This document shows positions 21,753-32,994 of a stretch of DNA of 64,000 nt, one piece after another. How positions within the stretch are numbered: the stretch's first letter is position 1; the number at the start of each line of letters is the position of its first letter. The notes beneath the pieces are model-generated. The model did no database searches and had not been told where the DNA came from. It worked only from the letters and a program-made list of their open reading frames with translations. The translations under genes were made by a program, and so were the position numbers. Source of the stretch: Torymus aiolomorphi (lineage: Eukaryota > Arthropoda > Insecta > Hymenoptera > Torymidae); NCBI GenBank assembly GCA_036365515.1, contig CM070874.1, positions 217,793,442 to 217,857,441 of the forward strand, read 5' to 3'.

Positions 21753-21850
21753 GCCAGTCGGACAAAAATACTATACTATGTACCGGTCGGACAAATGTTT
21801 TGAACGAGACAGTCTTTTTAAATGAAACCTTTTGATTTGAGTAGAGCAAT

Positions 21851-21930
21851 GAAACGCTCCGAAGGCAAGTATTGTAGAACAGGCCTGAGGAACGACCGCG
21901 CTACATATACATTGAAATGAGTGCCCGAGA
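21851..21930 (+). repeat. Short dispersed repeat, second copy at 29655-29740
   Basis: Contains CTCCGAAGGCAAGTA, then GCCTGAGGAACGACC and GCTACATATACA. The same order is found on the minus strand at 29655-29740. It could be a small SINE-like or structured element. No coding is seen. Confidence 0.65.
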
Positions 21931-22152
21931 ATTTGAAGTATTTATGCAATTTTAAATGGCTTTTATATTCGCCCAAATTAAATAACAACATTCCATTTCG
22001 TTATATCATGTTGCAAAAAAAGTTTCATGTAAAATATTTTCTCGTATGCGAGATATTAAATAGTGAAAAATTTTATGTCATGTTTCATTTTCACAATTCT
22101 CCATTCGATCGCAGTTTTTTCCCACTTCCGGTTCCCTGTTTCAGTGTTGTAT

Positions 22153-22155
<3 letters not shown>

Positions 22156-22211
<56 letters not shown>

Positions 22212-22250
22212 ACACACACCCACACACACACGCACGCACGCACGCACGCA
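22156..22250. repeat. (CA)n/(CG-CA)n microsatellite
   Basis: CA repeats with a few interruptions, ending in CGCA repeats. Confidence 0.97.
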
Positions 22251-22427
22251 TATAAACATACTTTCTAATATACGCATTAGTCCGTATACAACCATCATTT
22301 ACAGGTTATATATTCAATCAAGACTTTTTTGAAATTCGATAGATATTTTAAATGGACTTCGTATATCTCAGATATATTTTCAGATAAGTAGCAAACTATC
22401 ATTATAAAATAAAAAAAATAATGTTAT

Positions 22428-22665
22428 TGTTAGAATACGTGTACATTTATGTCAGCGTGCGAAATAGAGAGCGCATGCGTGGCGCCATCACGCGAGCATA
22501 GCTGGAGAGCGAGCGGCCGAAGCGGGCACTCACTCGTTCGCCGTCCTCTGCCGAGAGCAGTTGTGATCAGAGAGAGAGAGCTGTACTGTAATTGAATAAA
22601 ACGTTGTTGCTGTTAACCAGAGTGGGTTATTTGAAGAACCCTGCCTTCTACATCCTAAATTAACA
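22428..22665 (+). repeat. Copia-B 5' LTR and primer-binding site
   Basis: 238 bp, TGTTAGAATACG to AAATTAACA. It contains AATAAAA near 22597 as a possible poly(A) signal. TGGTAGCAGTGTGCCTGG (22666-22683) follows directly and is the primer-binding site, resembling initiator-Met tRNA complement at its start. Confidence 0.94.
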
Positions 22666-22802
22666 TGGTAGCAGTGTGCCTGGTTTATTTTTAGTGCGGT
22701 ACTGTTTCTCTTTACGAGAGCAGTAACACACTTTAAATTCCACGAAAAGGAAAAGTGATTTTAAGTTTAGCGCATGGTAAGCGCAAGAACAAAGGAAAAC
22801 AC

Positions 22803-23454
22803 ATGAGTGTAAAAGAAGAACCAAAAGTAAAAATTGAAAAGTCAAGTGAAACTGAAAGTGAAGAAAAATTTTACAATATTGAAAATAAGGAAGTTAAAAA
22901 GGAAATTCCTGTTGAAAGCGAGATGGCATCGGAGAACAAAGGATTCACGTTACAAGTATTTGATGGGACACACTATGATAAATGGAAGTACAAGTTAAAA
23001 TTATTCTTGGAATTTAAAGAGTGCAGTGAAGTTATCGAAAATGATGAAAGACCGGAAGCAATAACAGAAGTTGAGTGGAAAAAGAAAGAGATAAAAGCTA
23101 AAAACTATATAGTGAAGCATGACAAATACACAACTAGAATTAATTATTTCAGAAGAAACAGCAAAGAAAATGGTTGCTAAGTTGGATGAAAATTACTTAG
23201 TTAAAAGTAGTGCTGTGAAATTATTGTGTAAAAGAAGACTGCTCGATTTGAAAATGGGAGAAAGTGAGAACCCGACAGACTTTTATAATAACTTTGAAAA
23301 ATTAGTGAACGAATTAAAAAATGCTGGAGAAAATGTGACGAAAGAAGATAAATTGAATTACTTCTTATTAACGCTACCAGAAAGTATGTCACACATGGTT
23401 GATATTGTGGACGCATTAGCTGAAAAGGACAAAACAGTGGAATTTGTGAAGTGA
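22803..23454 (+). pseudogene. Copia-B Gag
   Basis: The ATG at 22803 (MSVKEEPKVK) fits the leader distance and the charged start seen in Copia-A. Motif FDGTHYDKWKYKL is at about 22960-23000. The frame shifts at 23115-23165, then the rest of the capsid domain (MVAKLDENYL to DKTVEFVK) is open to TGA 23452-23454. No zinc knuckle is present, because the deletion removes it. An earlier GTG-initiated extension (22755) contains ATGGTAAGC, a donor-like sequence, but there is no evidence it is used. Confidence 0.85.
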
Positions 23455-24516
23455 TTTTGGCCAGAAGTAGTCTGCGCCGCAGCCTATTTAAAAAATAGAA
23501 CTATTGCTAACACCTTAGTTAGAAATAAATCTCCTTATGAGATATTTTTAAATGAAAAACCAGACACGAAGCATTTAAAATTATACGGAAGTAAAGTATT
23601 TGTTAGAGTACCGGAAAACAAAAGAAATTCGAAATGGGATAGGAAGGCTGAGTTAGGAACGTTGATAGGTTATGATGTAACAGGGTATAGAGTTTTGATA
23701 AACAATAGAATCATTGTTGCAAGACACGTTGATGTCGTTGAGGAAGATGTAATATGTATTGGCTTAGATGATAGTGATTTAGAAAATGAGAGTTTAAATA
23801 AAAATGTTGATAAAGAAAATGAACATGTAGAAAATATAAATGAAAATTTGAATAATATAGAAAATGCTGAAAATGAAACTAAAGAAGTAACTGATTTAAG
23901 AAGGTCACGAAGAACGAGTAAAAAGCCTAGTAGATTTGATGATAATTATGTATATAGCGGATGTATTTATGTAAATTATTGTAGTGCAGATAGTCCTGTA
24001 AGCTTTAAAGAAGCTATAGATAGTAATGAGTCTAGTTTTTGGGTAGAAGCTATGAACAAAGAAATGAATAGTTTAGAGAAAAATAAAACATGGGTATTAG
24101 TTGAAAAACCAAAGAATGAAAAGATATTAGATTTAAAATGGATTTATACTAAAAAAAGGTGAAAATATATATAAAACGAGAATAGTGGTAAGAGGTTACC
24201 AACAAACAGATGTATTGGATGACATTTATTCACCTGTTGCGAAAACACAAACTTTGAAAGTATTGTTATCGTATTGCTGCCAAAACGGATTGTTAATTGA
24301 GCAAATGGATGTAGAAACAGCGTTTTTAAATGGTAAAGTTAAATCAAAAGTATTTGTTAAACAGCCTGAAGGTTATGAGGATGGAACAGAAAGGGTTTGT
24401 AAATTAAATAAAGCGTTGTTAAGGTCAGTACAGAGAAAAATGTTGCAGATATTTTGACAAAGGTTCTTGGACGAGTAAGGTTTGAAAACTTGAGAAGTTT
24501 ATTGAATTTGATTTAA
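23455..24516 (+). pseudogene. Copia-B pol remnant: integrase end, RT start, RNase H end
   Basis: In the frame directly after the gag stop, FWPEVVCAAAYLKNRTI matches the late integrase region of Copia-A. It continues through the integrase C-terminus and an acidic linker to WVLVEKPKNEK and WIYTKK, the start of the Copia RT domain. A frameshift in an A-run at 24155-24165 leads to the RT palm with QMDVETAFLNG. The sequence then jumps near 24427 to the last RNase H residues (STEKNVADILTKVL), ending at TAA 24514-24516. The catalytic YVDD and all of RNase H except its end are missing. Confidence 0.85.
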
Positions 24517-24556
24517 AGAATATTGTAATTGCGAGAAACATAAATGTAAGGAGGCG

Positions 24557-24804
24557 TGTTAGAATACGTGTACATTTATGTCAGCGTGCGGAATAGAGAG
24601 CGCATGCGTGGCGCCATCACGCGAGCATAGCTGGAGAGCTAGCGAGAGCGAGCGGCCGAAGCGGGCACTCACTCGTTCGCCGTCCTCTGCCGAGAGCAGT
24701 TGTAATCAGAGAGAGAGAGATGTACTGTAATTGAATAAAACGTTGTTGCTGTTAACCAGAGTGGGTTATTTGAAGAACCCTGCCTTCCACATCCTAAATT
24801 AACA
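24557..24804 (+). repeat. Copia-B 3' LTR
   Basis: 248 bp, preceded by the purine-rich AAGGAGGCG. It matches the 5' LTR except for a 10-bp insertion (CTAGCGAGAG region) and a few substitutions. It ends in AACA followed by the duplicated GTTAT. Confidence 0.95.
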
Positions 24805-24809
24805 GTTAT

Positions 24810-25959
24810 TAATATAAGTATTGTTACTTTGTGAAATCTTTTTTCTTTGTTATTACAGAGATATCAGAACAAGGATAATTGACAAGTAGATCATGATTAA
24901 ATAGTATGTAACATAGAAGAGTTCAAAATTATTATTATGCATTTTAAGGCCACCAAAAGATTATATTCAAGTCTGTCAAAGCACGCAACCTCCTGTAGTA
25001 GAAAAAATATAAATACTGTTGCTGATAATATTCCTCTAGCAGAGCCTCGTTCTACTTTATGGTGTTTTAATTGTGGATGCTTTACTGGCCCTATGATTTC
25101 TAAAGGTAATCTAGCATTATTAAAATCCGGAAATAGTGAGATATAAGATTTTCTCAGATTATTAAATGTGCATCATGCTCAAGTATTTTTTAATTTACAG
25201 TACATTAATTCTTCCAGATTCAGGCCTCATTTTTAATTTTTTGCTTAAAGTTCAAATACTGCTTGAAAAAGATATTAACATAAAAACACACTAAAAATTG
25301 ATGAAGTTCATTGCATATCAATGCGTCAAAGAATGGATAAAACCATGAATTTTAATAATAGTGACATTAAGTAGTGACATTAACCTACAACTAAGATGTT
25401 TTGACGGTATGCACAGGAAGTGCAAAAAAAGTATTATGAATATAAAAGAAATTAGTTTTATTAGAATACAAGTTTTCAAAAATTAGTTCTTCAAAATAAA
25501 ATTAGAAAATTGTGATTTTAATAGAAGGAATCATCTACCTAGTTGGAAATAATATTAGAGCTGGTGAAGTTTTTTAAAGATTCATGTAACAAGCTCAGCC
25601 TATGATTTTTTTGGAGGGATTGTTGGAAATTCTCTAATAATAAATAACGTAGTAATCTGCCTGATACATTTCAAAGCTAATGTTGTTTGACTATATGTTG
25701 GTGGTAGAAAAACCTACTTTTGCATATTATAAACAACTGCCTGAAGAAATGTAAATCTACAAGCGTGACCTACAAGAAAATAATGTAGAAATATCCTGAT
25801 TTCATTCTCCAATTCGTATACATTCAATAGATCTTCAAAATGTGACAAAAGCTGTTGGGAGATACAACTAAGATGTTTTAGATGGTATTGCACAGAAAGT
25901 GAAAGAATTAGTTTGAAATTATAATTTTATTTTATTGATTACAATATGGATGAGTATTT
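24810..25959. other. AT-rich region with a weak open frame and internal duplication
   Basis: An open frame at 24937-25146 (69 codons, CFNCGCFTGPM) has no recognised family. The block ACAACTAAGATGTTTT is found at 25391 and again at 25866 with similar following sequence (GCACAG.AAGTG), so part of the region is duplicated. It may belong to the same decayed gene as the next entry. Confidence 0.4.
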
Positions 25960-26270
25960 TGTGAAAAAATTTTGTATGAGCTGCTGTTACGGAAATTGTA
26001 GTTGGCATGAAAACTAAACTTTTTGTCAACTTTGAGTTTCAAGTTTTATAAAAGCTAGAGGATCAAGTGATATCAGAAATTTAAATTTAAATTTTGAAAA
26101 CTGGGCTGTCGTAAAAGCAGCATTGGCAGCTGGCGTATACCCAAATAAAATTGTGTATAGACAAGAAATACACCCAGCTCAGAATCCAGTATGTATTAAG
26201 GAGGTACGGAGTATTTTGTCAATCATCAAAAAAACAAGCAGCAATGGTTACTCGTAAAGAACTGACTATA
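25960..26270 (+). pseudogene. Decayed YTHDC2-like RNA helicase fragment, copy 3
   Basis: The best stretch is ENWAVVKAALAAGVYPN (about 26095-26145), preceded by KARGSSDIRNL. That order is characteristic of the helicase-associated C-terminal region of YTHDC2-type DExH helicases, which act on meiotic or m6A RNA. It is followed by a frame containing KKTSSNGY. A stop and frameshift lie upstream near 26020. It is inverted relative to the pieces at 5760-6010 and 6650-7290. The family identification is from memory of the motif and was not searched. Confidence 0.45.
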
Positions 26271-26329
26271 TGACTGTGTTCAGAGCTTTTCAAATTTGAT
26301 AAAATTAAAGAACAAAATTTGTATCTGCT

Positions 26330-26700
26330 ACTGTTATGAAAATGGTAGGTGACACAAGAACTCAACTTCTTGGCAAACTTTGAGCTTCAAGTTTTCTAAA
26401 TACTCGTGGGCCGGAGCATATTTTCTTTATATCTTTAAATAAATAAATCTGTAATATAATATAAATATAATTGAGTCTATTCTCACTTTCACATAAAACA
26501 CATAGTGCTCAGATTCAAATAAACTTTTAAAGAAAGCAAAAGATGTGCTGACATGTAGATCGAAGTATGTACATTAGAACCTTTGTTTCTGTCAGAAAGT
26601 TGTGCTATAAGCATTTTTATGAAGCATTTGCCCATAGTGATACTGGTTTGGTAACATGCATTCTGGAGTTTGGATTGCATGCATAACATATTCTACATTT
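26330..26700. pseudogene. Decayed helicase-like fragment, copy 4
   Basis: Plus strand 26340-26400 repeats the KMVGDTRTQLLGKL block with a stop. On the plus strand, 26610-26680 includes a frame with HFYEAFAHSDTGLVTCI, matching 6650-6730 read on the minus strand. The two blocks confirm that 25960-26700 and 6519-7293 come from one source sequence. No full exon structure remains. Confidence 0.4.
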
Positions 26701-27279
26701 ATCTCTGTATAATAAGTGTATCTATAAAAATAAAAAAATTTATATTTTCATATGACTTTACAATTAATAGTATTGTTAATTGTTAATTTATCATCATACC
26801 TAAAAAAAAAATACACGTTTGATATTATTTCAAAAAATTTTACTAATGTAATCATTTTATCAAGCTTCTTAAAAAACATTCAAATTTAAAACTTTTGTGA
26901 ATAACTATACTACCATTTACTAGTGTTATTAATAATATACTATAACAAATCTCATAATGCAGTTTTCACATACTATGTAATTATTTATTATTTTCTCTTA
27001 TGAAGTTGTGGAATCTATCTAAAAAAACTTTTTACAAAAGTTTAAACTAAAGCAAGTATTAGTCTTTTCCTCCCTCCCTCCCTCTCTTCCCCTCCCTCTC
27101 CACCGGTCTCTCAGGTTCTCTCTCTCCCTCTCACCCTCCCTCTCAATATCCATTCAAACTGAGTACCAAATTTTTTAAATGGGAGCTTAAATATTTTCTC
27201 AAAACAATCAACACGTTCTTTAAAAAACTATTTTTTTTAAGTATATTCTAACAACACAATTTGTCTATAGCCCTTTTAT
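26701..27279. other. AT-rich spacer with a pyrimidine tract
   Basis: No gene seen. 27066-27150 is a CCCTCC/CTCTC-rich pyrimidine stretch. The remainder is AT-rich. Confidence 0.6.
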
Positions 27280-29608
27280 TTATTCTAATCTCATCTATTC
27301 AACAACCACTCTCTACAAATGGTAATATTTTTTTCATGACTGTACGAATAATAACATTGTTAATAAAACTTTCTACGAAAGTATAAAATACGGCAAGTAT
27401 AGAAGTTTTTTAGTCTATAAAATAATAATATTTTTGATTTTTTAAAAGAAATCAAATAAATACTAGTGAAAAAGTCTTTTAATTCTTTGAGTCAATGTAT
27501 CCTGATGCTGAACAAATTATATGTAACTAAATACATTCAAATTATTCACTGCTAATCAAACAAACGAAAGTTTTGAAATCAATTATCGATAGTCAAGTAA
27601 TGCAAACAACTCTCCGAAACAACTGTATATCACTATTCTTAGAAATGTATTCAAATTTGTTCAAATTTCTGTACAAATTAAACACAAGAAAGTACTGAAA
27701 TCAATCAATTGTAGTCAAGTACCGGCCATAAGAACTTTTCGTAGCTCGCGTGTAAAATTACATTTTACGCCCACGTTGTAACTTCAAAATTATTCAGTCA
27801 TCAGGTATAAAGTACTACATAACGCCCAAGAGGCCCAATAGCTCACACACTCCTACAAAACTTTATAGTACCTACGTACTTTATGCCCGAAAATTATTTT
27901 AATTATATAACTATAATGCCTTCTTTTTATTTCTAAAATTCATAAGAATTTTTTCAGGTATTCACGAAAAGTCAAAGCCTATATAAAAAAATTACATAGT
28001 TACTAACACATCACTACTTTTCAGTATTCCTTCTCAATTTTGAACTGTCTATAATATTACACATCTTGGAAGGACAAGAGAAGTCTAGAGCTGCTCTAGC
28101 GGGGGTGGTCCTCCGATCTCCCATACATACTTGGCGGGCCCGACGGTTTGCAGTTCAAGGTGTAAGGCATGGTCATTTTCATATAAATATTCATAGGTTT
28201 AAAGATCAGATAAAATATATAAATGGGTTGCTTCTACATATTAACTACTGATCTATGAATCTATCACTCTGTTTCTAAATAGATAGAACATACCCGCGTG
28301 AAAATATCATATGAGATGTCATATGAGATCTCATAATATATAAAATTCCATATGACACCACATATAATATCTCATACGAGATATGCGCTGTCTGAAATTC
28401 TCATATGAGATCTTATATGATATTTACACGGGGGAAAAGGATATAACATATGTTGCTTATAAAACGCTTAGTAAAATGTAAAGGACTTTTGAGCAGGCTA
28501 TAAATTTATATGAATTTTTTATTTTATTCTCATTTAAAAAGGACGACGGACACAAGGAAAAATATGTTTAGTAATGTAATATAAATCATGATTCTGCACA
28601 TGTACGGATATGTTGTACTTAACGGCATCAATTAAAAATTAGAGCCAATGTAATTATTTATGGTAGACTTATAGATATAAATATTGTTAATGAATTTATG
28701 CAAAAATTTAGTAATCTAGATTTAAGTAGCCCACGTAACTGCAAACCGTCGGGCCCGCCAAGTATGTATGGGAGATCGGAGGACCACCCCCGCTAGAGCA
28801 GCTCTAGACTTCTCCTGTCCTTCCAAGATGTGTAATATTATAGACAATTCAAAATTGAGAAGGAATACTGAAAAATAGTGATGTGTTGGTAACTATGTAA
28901 TTTTTTTATATAGGCTTTGACTTTTCGTGAATACCTGAAAAAATTCTTATGAATTTTAAAAAAAGAAGGCATTATAGTTATATAATTAAAATAATTTTCG
29001 GGCATAAAGTACGTAGGTACTATAAAGTTTTGTAGGAGTGTGTGAGCTATTGGGCCTCTTGGGCGTTATGTAGTACTTTATACCCGATGGCTGAATAATT
29101 TTGAAGTTACAACGTGGGCGTAAAATGTAATTTTACACGCGAGCTACGAAAAGTTCTTATGGCCGGTACTTGACTACAATTAATTGATTTCAGTACTTTC
29201 TTGTGTTTAATTTGTACAGAAATTTGAACAAATTTGAATACATTTCTGAGAATAGTCATATACAGTTGTTTCGGAGAGGTGTTTGCATTACTTGACTATC
29301 GATAATTGATTTCACAACTTTCGTTTGTTTGATTAGCAGTGAATAATTTGAATGTATTTAGTTACATATAATTTGTTCAGCATCAGCATACATTGACTGA
29401 AAGAAGTAAAAGACTTTTTCACTAGTATTTATTTGATTTCTTTTAAAAAATCATAAATATTATTATTTTATAGACTAAAAAACTTCTATACTTGCCGTAT
29501 TTTATACTTTCGTAGAAAGTTTTATTAACAATGTTATTATTCGTACAGTCATGAAAAAAATATTACCATTTGTAGAGAGTGGTTGTTGAATAGATGAGAT
29601 TAGAATAA
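27280..29608. repeat. Large palindrome with ~875-bp arms
   Basis: 27280-28155 and 28737-29608 are inverted copies that differ at only scattered bases and small indels. The loop is 28156-28736. Examples are AATAGATGAGATTAGAATAA at the outer end and CCGTCGGGCCCGCC at the inner end. The arms hold no convincing ORF; the one at 28066-28251 crosses the arm-loop junction. High arm similarity implies recent origin or gene conversion. It may be a fold-back transposon or a duplicated-inverted segment. No target duplication could be settled. Confidence 0.93.
28293..28434. mobile_element. Small MITE-like inverted repeat in the palindrome loop
   Basis: Ends CCCGCGTGAAAATATCAT and, inverted, CCCGTGTAAATATCAT, followed by several ATATGAGATCTCATA-type palindromes in 140 bp. 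It looks like a non-autonomous DNA element. The target duplication is unclear. Confidence 0.55.
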
Positions 29609-29654
29609 TGTTAATATAGTTCATACAAATCTAATACGTATATAAGCGCATTGA

Positions 29655-29740
29655 ATTTCTCGCACACCCATTTCACTGTATATGTAGCCCGGGTCGCTCC
29701 TTCAGGCTTCTTCTATACTTGCCTTCGGAGTGCTCCCGCG
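29655..29740 (-). repeat. Short dispersed repeat, copy of 21851-21930
   Basis: On the minus strand it contains CACTCCGAAGGCAAGTATA, GCCTGAAGGAGCGACC and GGCTACATATACAG, in the same order as the other copy. Confidence 0.65.
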
Positions 29741-30063
29741 CTCCTTGATAATTTATAATTAATTATTATTAAAAATAATAATAATTAATAATTCGTAATT
29801 AATTAAACGAATGATATTTTTAATGGTATTTGAGAAGAATTAATAATTTGTAATAAATTTAACTATTATTAACTATTATTATATCTATTACAAAAAGTTA
29901 TAAACTATTAAAAACTGTTACAAATAGTTATCAACAATTACTAACGTCTAAAATCCTATACATTTTATAACATTTTTTAACAGTTTATAACTCTTACTAG
30001 CAGTTTTTAACTTTTTCCAATAATAATAGACAAAAAAAAAATTCATACTAATAATTATTATTA
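29741..30063. repeat. AT-rich repeat, copy of 6190-6500
   Basis: TTAATAATTAATAA-type sequence and the block with AACAATTACTAACGTCTAAAATCC (29930-29960), in the same orientation as the left copy. Confidence 0.6.
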
Positions 30064-31115
30064 GGGCGTTCTTTATCTGATGCAACTGTAACAGTCATTA
30101 AAAATTTCTATTTGAGAAATGACACAAGTGCACTCTTGCCAGGAATGAAAGATTTTATAGTTATACCCAATGAACATGGTAAGAAGGAGAAAATACAAAA
30201 GCTACTTTTATTAATGAATCTTAGTGAATTATATCAATTATTTAAAGAAGAATATCAAAATTTGGAAGTTGGATTTACTAAGTTCTCTCTGCTCCGATCA
30301 AAGAACTGTGTGTTAGCTGGCAGCAGTGGGACACACAGCATTTGCGTATGCTCGTATCATCAGAATGTAAAGTTAATGTTACTTGGTAAGTTTTTTTTTT
30401 TTAACTTTTATTTTAATTTTTCAAATTGTTCATATTTTTTTCTCTTTCTGTCTATAATATTTAAATTATTTTAAATAATTTATTTTAAATAATTTATTTT
30501 AACATTCAAAATTCTGATTTAACAACATTGACATTTATTGAATCATTTTTCTATACTAACTTTGTGATTTTATATTCTAGCTACATAATAAATTTTAAAT
30601 ATTTGAGTTAATTTTTTTGTATAAAAATTTTTAAAAATTATATTCTATCACTGTTAAGCAATTAGATTATAATTGAATCAGAAGTTTCAATTCTAAATTG
30701 TAAATGTTTCTCGTTACAGGCTATTCTATTCAAATACTTACTGCAAATGTATCTTTTCATATATCTTCCTACAGAGATTGTTTTGTAATTATACTGTGTC
30801 AGGAACCATCTGAAAATTGTTATTTTAGATGTTGCGATTTATGTCCAGGAGTTGAACCTTTACAAACTCTTTTGGAAAAGTCTTTTGAAAAAAACAGTAT
30901 CGAGTCGGTTACATTCAAGCAATGGTTCAACAACCCTAAACCAACAATTAGAAAAAATTATTAAAACTTTTGACGAATTTATTCCGTTCTTCTGTGAAAA
31001 AATTTTGGAATTGTTGCCTCATTCCTTTATTGCTTGCGAACAGTCAAAGTATTGAAGGCAATTAAAAAATAATTTGAAGGAGGGAGAGTTTCAAGTTATA
31101 GTAAATAAACTAAAA
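30064..31115 (+). pseudogene. Transposase-like gene, N-terminal exons
   Basis: Exon 1 (30064-30386) starts after an acceptor ATTATTAG. It contains LSDATVTVIKNFY and LRSKNCVLAGSSGTHSICVC, a Cys-rich motif I recall from a large family of uncharacterised, transposon-like insect proteins. A clean intron (30387-30719, GTAAGT...TTACAG) leads to exon 2 with YFRCCDLCPGVE and a FKQWF block. Frame is lost near 30945, and an in-frame TGA is at about 31054. Reading stops making sense after about 31115, and the next part of the same protein is found at 40189. The superfamily is unknown to me. Confidence 0.6.
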
Positions 31116-31208
31116 TTTCAAATTAAAAGAAAATTATATAAATATATCTTTAAATTATGAGTCTAACAACTTAACTTAGTCTGTCTTTTATTTATTTATA
31201 AAATAATA

Positions 31209-31960
31209 TTAATGTTTTTCAATTAATGTGCCAATTATTTTTTCATCTAGTTTGCATATTAGAGAACGTATTCCAACAATAAAATTATTGGCAATCTCAA
31301 AAGCGGCGAAATAACAATTTTTTAAAGATAATTCGTTGGCTGATGGGGGAACGGGTCTTGTGTGGAGGTGTTCCGCGGTACTTGGGGCGACGCCAATTTT
31401 TTTTTCATCTAGTTTGCGTGCTAAAGAACGTATTCCAATAATAATATTATTGGCAATCTCAAAAGCGGCAAAATGAGAATTTCTTTGTGATTTTTTGCTA
31501 TCATAGAGGGAAGGGCTTGGATCGAGCTGTTCCGCGGTACTTGGGGTGATGCCAATTTTTTTTTTATCTAGTTTGCGCATTAGAGAATGTATTTCAACAA
31601 TAAAATTATTAAAAACGGCAAAATAAGAATTTTTTTAAGATAATTCGTTGGCGAAAGGGGAACGCGTCTTATTTGGAGGTGTTGCCAATTTTTTTTTCTT
31701 GCTAACTTGCATGCCAAGGAACGTATTGCAATAACAAAATTTTTGGCAACCTCAAAAACGGCAGAATGAGAATTGTTTTCTATTTTTCTAGAGCGTAAGG
31801 TGTAGTTTAAGGGCGTTCCGCGGTACTTCGGGAGGTACCATTTTTTTTTTCTAGCTAGCCTGCATGCTACAAATGGAATTCTAACAATAAAATTATTGGC
31901 AGTCTCAGAAACGGCGGACTGGAATATTTTTATAATTTTTGCCTGAAAAAGGGGTAATTT
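31209..31960 (-). repeat. Five tandem repeats, ~135-162 bp, open on the minus strand
   Basis: Units start near 31230, 31390, 31550, 31690 and 31840. The first three are 162 and 159 bp apart, multiples of three, and are open on the minus strand (31209-31580). Each encodes a block like FAAFEIANN.I.GIRSL followed by KLDEKKIG. The pattern suggests an old coding repeat of about 54 residues. Units 4 and 5 are more degraded and shorter. Conserved TTCCGCGGTACTT is seen between units. The family is not recognised. Confidence 0.6.
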
Positions 31961-32089
31961 GGGGGTGAGTTTTTATTATATTTTTGTTTTCTGCCATTTT
32001 ACCTATTGATTACATCATTTGTAATCGTTTATAATCGATTTTGTGCCGAAATGATAAATTTTTGCGAGTTTTGACTTTCGTTGGAGTCG
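31961..32089. other. Spacer between tandem repeat and solo LTR
   Basis: About 130 bp with no recognised feature. The last four bases (GTCG, 32086-32089) are the target duplication of the solo LTR. Confidence 0.6.
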
Positions 32090-32994
32090 TGTTACGTTCG
32101 AGGATTGTTTTTAATTCTTGAGCTTGTGACGGCAAAAGGGAAAATCTTCTGCTTACTTTTACGCTGGCAAGCGTGTAGCGCAGGTTGGCTGGTTTCTCCA
32201 GTTCCTTGGATGGTGTGCTGGGTCCTCGGGTCGGCGATAACTCCGTTGTGGAGCTCCGTCCTCGGCGCAGTTGCCTGGAGTTGACCCTTAGTATGGAGGC
32301 CTGGACACCCACCAATCCTGGTCCCCGCTGTACCCGAGAGTGGCAGTGAGAAGTCCTCCGGTCCTCTTTTTCCTGCGGCTGCTGCTTCCTGGTATTAGTC
32401 GTACGAGGAGCGGTTTCGTCCCGCGAGTATGTTTTTTCGTATAACTTTTTATGACTGGATCTTCCGCGATAAAAAGTTCAAAATTACTCGCGATCAAAGA
32501 AAAGATCTGTTTGCATAAAAATTGCTGATTTTGGATTTTATAAATTTTCAGACTAAAAGAAATTGCAGAAATTTCCAGAATTTGAGACAAGTTAACTTTC
32601 GGTATTAGTTTTAGGCCCGTGGATGTTTCTGAAGGATGGGTAGGCCAGGTCTCACAGTGATAACGAGTACGAAATGTAGTAAACTTAAAAGTTTATTGTC
32701 CGAAAGTTACAGAGTGCGGAGTACAGATAGAATCGACTGCCTTGCTCGCGTGGTCGTATTATGTTCAGATAAATTATTCATTTATAATCATATATTCAGG
32801 CGTGTGTATGAGTATGTGAGTATTGACCTTGAAAATAAAACATATAGAGAGAGAGGGCATGTAAGTGAAGAAGTATATGAGTAAGGCGTGTATATAGTCC
32901 AGAGATATATGGTAATATATATTTTTTTGCCTAGGGAAGGAAATAGAAAATTTCCTGGACGTTACAGGAAATAGAAAATTTCCTGGACGTTACA
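32090..32994 (-). repeat. Solo LTR of a Gypsy-type element
   Basis: On the minus strand it starts TGTAACGTCCAGG and ends AACGTAACA, 905 bp, with GTCG on both sides (32086-32089 and 32995-32998). A 28-bp block at the start is present twice in tandem (32939-32966, 32967-32994). No internal coding remains, so it is the product of LTR-LTR recombination. The start TGTAACGTCC is also shared with the outer end of the Gypsy-2 LTRs in the opposite sense, but the rest does not match. Frames in it (32010-32315, 32636-32884) are not genes. Confidence 0.85.

Larger units (their letters stand above)
22428..24804 (+). mobile_element. Internally deleted Copia element (Copia-B)
   Basis: Two LTRs (22428-22665, 24557-24804) enclose 1.9 kb, and GTTAT occurs on both sides (22423-22427, 24805-24809). 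The interior has gag, the end of integrase, the start of RT and the last residues of RNase H. The nucleocapsid, protease, most of integrase, most of RT and RNase H are missing, by two deletions (near 23455 and near 24427). It therefore cannot move alone. The LTRs differ by a 10-bp insertion and about three substitutions, so insertion is fairly recent. Confidence 0.95.

Noticed and set aside
22063..22332. Thr-His repeat frames
   Set aside because: Product of (CA)n repeats.
31209..31960. Tandem array as ankyrin or leucine-rich repeats
   Set aside because: Unit length and residues do not match those families.
32010..32315. Minus frame of 101 codons, and plus frame 32636-32884
   Set aside because: Both lie in the solo LTR and have no coding character.
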